This document shows, one piece after another, positions 59,457 to 64,000 of a stretch of DNA of 64,000 nt. Location of the stretch: assembly GCF_030063355.1 (NCBI RefSeq), contig NZ_JASISZ010000018.1, forward strand, positions 14,656-78,655. Reading direction: 5' to 3'. The first letter of the stretch is position 1. The number at the start of each line of letters is the position of its first letter. Source of the stretch: Streptomyces sp. PH10-H1. GTDB lineage: Bacteria > Actinomycetota > Actinomycetes > Streptomycetales > Streptomycetaceae. The notes below the pieces were generated by a model. It was not told the origin of the DNA. It saw nothing but the letters and a program-made list of their open reading frames with translations, and did not search any database. A program made the translations under genes and the position numbers.

Positions 59457-61391
59457 TCACCTGGTGCTCGGTGGGGTCGGCCACGGGGTCCCGTGGATGG
59501 AGGCGTCGAGGACGTCCCCCAGCCGGAGCCAGGCTGTGGGGCCTGAGTAGGAGGCGGGACTCGATGCGAAGCGTGTCCACGCCTTGTCACTGTCACCGAG
59601 CGCGTTCATGACGACGGTGGTGACGGCCTGGTGCGTAGTGCCGTAGCGGGAACTGCCGCCGACTGTGAGGGCGGTCCAGGCGGGAAGCGCACGGATCAAT
59701 TCCGGATTGGTGTCGGGCAAGGCGAGTACCTCCCGTGCCCACGCCTCGCGGTAGCCCGGGGAACCGCCCAGGCGGCGACGGAGACCTGTGGTGATGTCCA
59801 TCAGAGCGGCTTGGGGCGCCGAGTGGCGGGCCAGCACGTCAGCGAACGTGAGGTTCGGCCGGTAGGAACCTGACGCGAAGGCGATAAGCGCCTTCTCGAC
59901 CAGATCGTCGTTCCCGGCGTGCCGCGTCAGGTAATCCTCCAGCACCTCCCCGGTTGCGCCGGCGAGGTCCCGAACGGTGACGCGGTTCGGATCGCCGAGC
60001 GCAGACTTGCGGGCCGCAGCCGAAGGATCGCCGATGATGCGCACGATCGAGGCACGGGTCTCGGACAGCAGCCGCTCCTTGTTTTGGGCTGTGTAGTCAT
60101 GGGCCCGGGTGTACGGGTCCGGGCGGAAGTCCTTCAGTACGGTACGCACCTGGTCCTCCACCTCATCCGACACGATGGCCAGGTGCACCAGAGTGGCGTG
60201 AACCCAACGGAGATCGGGCTGTGTTCGGTAGGCGGTGTCGTTCTGCGGTTCCCAGAGCTTGAGGGCTTCGACGCCTGCCTCTGCAAATCGCCGGCCCAGG
60301 TCGCGCAGGAGTTCGTCGGGCGAGCTCCAGGTGTGGGGATCGCCGTAACGGTGCTTTGCGTCGGTGGGGTTGAGGATGTATCGCCAGCTTCCTTCCGCTG
60401 CGTTCTCCATCCACGAGGTGGTGGCGTGCTCGCCGTACTTTCGCAGGTTCGCCACGTCGGAGAGATAGTCCTCGAAGTGCTGGAGCCGGTCCGGCGCCAG
60501 CGCGCCGAGGTCGTCGGCGAAATGGGAACGTACCCGCTGCTCAGAGGCACTGTCCCTGAACATGCGACACATTCGTGTGAGGAGCGAGCTGTCCCGGAAG
60601 CGTGCGAGATCGTCTTTCGCGATCTCCTCCAGGAGGCTTGGCTCGACGTCCCAAGGGATGGTGCCGAGCAGGTGGCGGCGGATGATGTGGTTGGCATCGG
60701 ATTCCTCGGACCAGGCGACCAGTTGCCGGTGGCGCGCGGTGTGGGTGGACACCACCTGCTCCCACATCCGCTCCCAGGCGTTCTTTGCGGCCTTGAACGC
60801 GTTCCACCAGGCAGTGGAGTCCTCACCCTCTCCTAGGTGCGTTGGGCGGGGGAACGTCGGAAGAAGATCGAGAGCCATGGCGAAAATCACGTCGTGCACA
60901 TCCGGCTTCCGCAAGATCATTTGCGCGGCGGCCGGTTCCTGCAGCAGCTCCGGAGTCATGGGCTGACTGTGCGGCCCGCGCTGTCGCAGTTCGGCCGCGA
61001 TCCCGTCGGCAAGCGGCTTCCCGCATCCAGCCCGACCAAGACTGCCGAGCTGCGGCACCGAGCAGCGACGGAGGGTCTTCGTGCGCTGCGTGTCGGTGCA
61101 CGAAGGGTTGGACAGGGCTGCGGAGGCCAGTTCCATGGGCGCGCCCCAGTGGGGCTCAGCCGTTCGTTTGAGATCTTGGTCGATCGCAGTCTGGAGCAGC
61201 CAGTCCGGGGCGCCTTCCCTGAGCGCTCCCCCCAGCAGCGCCAACACGAGGTCATCGTGTTCGACACCCTCCGGCATGGCACGTACGTGCTCCACGGCCG
61301 CACGCGTTGGGGGCGACTCGGGCCCCGCCTCCGCGACGACGGCGCGCAGCAACTGGACAGGAAGCCCGGAACGCGGCTCCGTCGTACTCAT
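59457..61391 (-). CDS. Large hypothetical protein next to the endonuclease
   Basis: 644 residues from the ATG at 61391 behind GGGGG. No known domain recognised. Predicted all-helical, soluble, rich in Trp and Leu, without a P-loop or a metal motif that I can find. Same strand as the endonuclease, 121 bp upstream of it, so they may be co-transcribed. A defence-linked role is possible from its place only. Confidence 0.7.
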   Translation of the reverse strand: MSTTEPRSGLPVQLLRAVVAEAGPESPPTRAAVEHVRAMPEGVEHDDLVLALLGGALREGAPDWLLQTAIDQDLKRTAEPHWGAPMELASAALSNPSCTDTQRTKTLRRCSVPQLGSLGRAGCGKPLADGIAAELRQRGPHSQPMTPELLQEPAAAQMILRKPDVHDVIFAMALDLLPTFPRPTHLGEGEDSTAWWNAFKAAKNAWERMWEQVVSTHTARHRQLVAWSEESDANHIIRRHLLGTIPWDVEPSLLEEIAKDDLARFRDSSLLTRMCRMFRDSASEQRVRSHFADDLGALAPDRLQHFEDYLSDVANLRKYGEHATTSWMENAAEGSWRYILNPTDAKHRYGDPHTWSSPDELLRDLGRRFAEAGVEALKLWEPQNDTAYRTQPDLRWVHATLVHLAIVSDEVEDQVRTVLKDFRPDPYTRAHDYTAQNKERLLSETRASIVRIIGDPSAAARKSALGDPNRVTVRDLAGATGEVLEDYLTRHAGNDDLVEKALIAFASGSYRPNLTFADVLARHSAPQAALMDITTGLRRRLGGSPGYREAWAREVLALPDTNPELIRALPAWTALTVGGSSRYGTTHQAVTTVVMNALGDSDKAWTRFASSPASYSGPTAWLRLGDVLDASIHGTPWPTPPSTR

Positions 61392-61546
61392 AGCAACCCC
61401 CACAGATATCGGACCGTATGCCCGCCATCGTGCCGGACCGTAGTGACGGTCGTGGTCGGTAACTGGAATGAGACGTACGAGTAGCGGAATGGCGAGATCC
61501 TGTTGAAGACCAGCCGGCGGCGGCCTCGACCTGGCTCAATGGAGGC

Positions 61547-62389
61547 ATGGAAAGTGGGGAGTGCTGGGCCTATCGGGCCAGGCCGAAAGAGCTGGGCGGC
61601 GCTCTGCGCCGGGTGGAGATCGTCCGGGTAGGTGCCTCGGGCAGAGCCGGGCGGGTTCACGTGCGGTTCCTGGACGGTGACGAGGCCGGACTGCAGGAGT
61701 GGGTGAGCCTCGATTCTCTGGCTGTGCTCTGGACGGACGTCGAGTCGTTCCGGGTGGATGACGCGGCCGAGCTGGCCCTGGTCGAGGTGTCGAGATGGGT
61801 TCGGGGCAGCGCCGAGTTCGAGGCGGCCCGGTTGATCTTGGGGTTCGTCCGGCCCAAGGGCCGGGTGCGTTTGCGCAAAGCGGTGGCTGACGCGGGTGTG
61901 CTGGAGCTTGGCCGCCTCGACGAGACCGCGCCGCTCGTAGGCATGGACTCCAGCGAGCTACGGGACGACCCCATGGTCTACAAAGACCGCAACGGCCTCT
62001 GCACCGCTGGCTGGCCGGTCACCGAGCGGATCGCCCGGCAGGTCGCCCAGCGCCTGGCCGAGAAGATCCTGCCGGAGGTGGACCGGCTGCAGCAGGCTCT
62101 GGATGAGGAGCGCGCCCAGTCCTCCTGGTATGGACACCGGCGCCGGGACGACCGCAAGCTCGATGCGGAGGCGGCCTCCCTGCGCACGGTGCGGGAATGG
62201 TGCGGGGAGGAGAAGGCGGAGCGCTACGACGAGCTAGTCGCCCTGCGCGCCGAGGTGCTGCGACTCGGAGAAGTGGGCGAGCGGGCGGTGAAGGCGCTCC
62301 GTGACCGGGGGCATGGTGTCATCGCCTCCACCATTGAGCGCGACCTTGGCGTCCATATCTCCAGCCTTGGTCCTGACGTGCGTCGTTGA
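61547..62389 (+). CDS. Hypothetical protein with N-terminal beta-barrel-like domain
   Basis: 280 residues from an ATG. Residues about 1-60 (CWAYRARPKELGGALRRVEI, then GRVHVRFLDGDEAGLQEWV) look like a Tudor/chromo-like or PWWP-like small barrel; the remainder is helical with a coiled-coil stretch (about 160-260). No enzyme motif. Proteins like this are seen in Streptomyces accessory regions, with no known role. Its last 71 bp overlap the next minus-strand gene. Confidence 0.65.
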   Translation: MESGECWAYRARPKELGGALRRVEIVRVGASGRAGRVHVRFLDGDEAGLQEWVSLDSLAVLWTDVESFRVDDAAELALVEVSRWVRGSAEFEAARLILGFVRPKGRVRLRKAVADAGVLELGRLDETAPLVGMDSSELRDDPMVYKDRNGLCTAGWPVTERIARQVAQRLAEKILPEVDRLQQALDEERAQSSWYGHRRRDDRKLDAEAASLRTVREWCGEEKAERYDELVALRAEVLRLGEVGERAVKALRDRGHGVIASTIERDLGVHISSLGPDVRR

Positions 62390-63989
62390 AGCCGTCACGC
62401 GATCGCTCGGGCTCGGGCTCCGGCTTGGGTGGTGCGGGCTTCGCCGAGGGCTTCACCTTCTCCGGGCGTTGCGGGTGCCAGCCGTCGAGGAACGGCCGCA
62501 TCTCGTCTCCGGTCGGCTTCGCGTGGAAGTTGCGGGCGCCGAGGCCCCTCCTGCTCAGGGTGGGGTCGAGCCGGTCGGCCTCCGCTTTGCCCCAAGCCGA
62601 CCACTCCCGCAGCCTCTCGGCCTCGACGTGGTCGCCGGTCTGCGCGGCGGCGGCGTCCAGGGCGGTACAGAAGACCCGGATCTCCCCGGCGGCTCGCCAG
62701 TCCTCCAGGGCTGTCCCGAAGTGTTCGGCCCGATTGGCATCCACTGCCTTGATTGAAGCCACGCCGACTGCGGCCTCCCACTCCTGCTGAGCGCGCTCCC
62801 GCTGCTCGGCCTCCAACTGACGACGCTCAGCTGCCTGCCGCTCCCGCTCCTCCTGCTGCCGGCGCTGTTCCGTTTCACGCCCGAGCCGGGCCCGCTCCTG
62901 TTCCGCTTCACGCTCAAGGCGAGCCCGCTCCTGTTCCTCGGCACGGACCTTCAGCGCCCGAAGTACCGAACCGACCTGGTCCTCAAGCGGCTTCTTGGCG
63001 GTGTCGCCCCACTCCTTCTTCCAGCCGTAGTTGTAACCCTGCTGTTGAGCGAGCTGCAGTTCCAGCTCGCCGGAGGGCTCGAACCGATGCGCCGGGGTGA
63101 CCCTCTGCCAGTCATATGTGCGGCGGTCCCCCTTCTTGGGCACGTACCGGACCTGCTTCTGCCGCTCCTTGAAGCCGATCTCGTATGTCCTGCCGTGGAC
63201 CGTGAGCAGTGGCCTCGGCTGCTTGCGCTTCTTGGAGACCGCCATTTCCCCGTGGAGAGGAAGTACCTGCTCGGCGAGGAGGCGAAGCAGGGACAGCACT
63301 CGGGGAAGCACCTCGTCGGAGACCTCGAAAGCGCTGTGGTCCGTGGTCACGGCGGCGATGACGTCGTCCACGTCGGTGATCACCCGGCTGCGGGCCAGCC
63401 GGATCCGGTTCCACTCCGTGTCGTCCTCGCCGGTCACCCGGAGCAGCCCCAGGAAGAAATCCCCCTTGGCCCGTCCGCTGTACTTCAGGTGGTATCCGGC
63501 AGGCGCACACTGACGTGCCGCGTCGAAAGCCCTGCGGTATCGGGCCCGCACCGCCTCGTCCGGATCAGGGATACGCAGGAAGCGCCCGGCCTGCTGCACC
63601 TCCGCGATCAGAGCCGGCCCAACGGCTACCGGAGAAGGCCGTGGCGTTTTGGCGACGCTCCGCGCAGAGGGCTTCCGCTGAGCGGCGGCCGTCGGCTCGG
63701 GGCGATCCGATTCCGGCTGCCCAGGCTCGGGGTTCGCCGGCCGGGACTTCCGTGGTGCCGGCTCAGGCCGGTCCGGGTGATGCCCGTGCTGGAGGTAGAA
63801 GCGCCCGGCATCGGTGATCTCCGCCCGCCACTTCCCGCCCTCCTTGGGCATGACGATATGCCCGCGCTCCTTGAGGGCCTTGGCGGTGACGGCAAGTTCA
63901 GGGGTGTCTGATGTGACGGGGTCGACACTCTCCCCGATTCGGGTGAGGAGGACGAGTTGGCGATCGTTGAGCGGTGACCAACGGTGCAT
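62319..63989 (-). CDS. Hypothetical protein with coiled coil and winged-helix-like N-terminus
   Basis: 556 residues from an ATG at the window edge; complete in the window. The first 70 residues (LNDRQLVLLTRIGESVDPV, AVTAKALKERGHIVM) look like a winged helix. A middle domain (about 125-250) and a conserved block around VRYVPKKGDRRTYDWQRVTPAHRFEPSG follow, then a long Glu/Arg-rich coiled coil (about 350-400) and a basic tail. No family assigned. Convergent with the 61547 gene. Confidence 0.68.
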   Translation of the reverse strand: MHRWSPLNDRQLVLLTRIGESVDPVTSDTPELAVTAKALKERGHIVMPKEGGKWRAEITDAGRFYLQHGHHPDRPEPAPRKSRPANPEPGQPESDRPEPTAAAQRKPSARSVAKTPRPSPVAVGPALIAEVQQAGRFLRIPDPDEAVRARYRRAFDAARQCAPAGYHLKYSGRAKGDFFLGLLRVTGEDDTEWNRIRLARSRVITDVDDVIAAVTTDHSAFEVSDEVLPRVLSLLRLLAEQVLPLHGEMAVSKKRKQPRPLLTVHGRTYEIGFKERQKQVRYVPKKGDRRTYDWQRVTPAHRFEPSGELELQLAQQQGYNYGWKKEWGDTAKKPLEDQVGSVLRALKVRAEEQERARLEREAEQERARLGRETEQRRQQEERERQAAERRQLEAEQRERAQQEWEAAVGVASIKAVDANRAEHFGTALEDWRAAGEIRVFCTALDAAAAQTGDHVEAERLREWSAWGKAEADRLDPTLSRRGLGARNFHAKPTGDEMRPFLDGWHPQRPEKVKPSAKPAPPKPEPEPERSRDGFNDARQDQGWRYGRQGRAQWWRR

Positions 63990-64000
63990 GTGATGGTCGT

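Noticed and set aside
1-64000. CRISPR array
   Set aside because: No regularly spaced repeats with unique spacers were seen, and no cas-like genes.

Overview
The window is high-GC actinobacterial DNA that looks like a Streptomyces chromosome: GTG starts are common, genes overlap in ATGA/GTGA fashion, and the run dnaX - ybaB - recR - DUF5063 - ask - asd - sigma factor is the order usual in that genus. One stretch of core chromosome (about 5.2-18.3 kb) lies between two stretches of integrated mobile DNA.

Region 1 (1-5.3 kb) is the right end of an AICE-like integrated element: DUF2637 membrane protein, an iteron-like repeat field, a DUF3631 ATPase, an XRE regulator, an excisionase and a tyrosine integrase. 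The integrase lies against the 3' end of a tRNA-Ser(GGA) gene, the likely attachment site.

Region 2 (5.2-18.3 kb) is core chromosome: tRNA-Ser, SRP RNA, dnaX, ybaB, recR, a DUF5063 gene, the aspartate-pathway pair ask-asd (ask carries an internal start for a beta subunit), an ECF-type sigma factor translationally coupled to a membrane protein, a SURF1 protein, an S9 peptidase and a methyltransferase.

Region 3 (18.3 kb to the window end) is a composite island. It starts at a 48-bp fragment of the 3' half of a tRNA-Pro(CGG) gene that recurs at 23.93 kb; neither copy has the 5' half, so the intact tRNA probably lies to the right of the window. The first segment, bounded by both copies and without an integrase, carries YefM/YoeB toxin-antitoxin and an SNF2 helicase - SWIM zinc-finger pair, and fits a cis-mobilizable passenger element. 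After a decayed IS5-type element come a putative defence locus (helicase with DUF3883-like tail, DUF1156 adenine methylase, DUF499 ATPase) and a convergent Mrr-nuclease/NACHT protein. Next is a compact seven-gene operon (two APH-like kinases, archaeal-type methionine adenosyltransferase, histidine phosphatase, second seryl-tRNA synthetase, glycosyltransferase, AlaRS-like protein) divergent from an XRE/TPR regulator and a NUDIX hydrolase. This is the best candidate for an undescribed system: it looks like a small tRNA-synthetase-linked metabolic or natural-product pathway.

From about 48.7 to 57.8 kb lies a mobilizable element (relaxase, MobC, DUF2637, DnaC-like loader, replication protein, excisionase, integrase with an embedded LacI-type helix-turn-helix). 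Its mob-rep block is bracketed by two inverted copies of a 40-bp module. The right flank carries a second Mrr-type endonuclease and three large unrecognised proteins. No CRISPR array, rRNA or prophage structural genes were seen.
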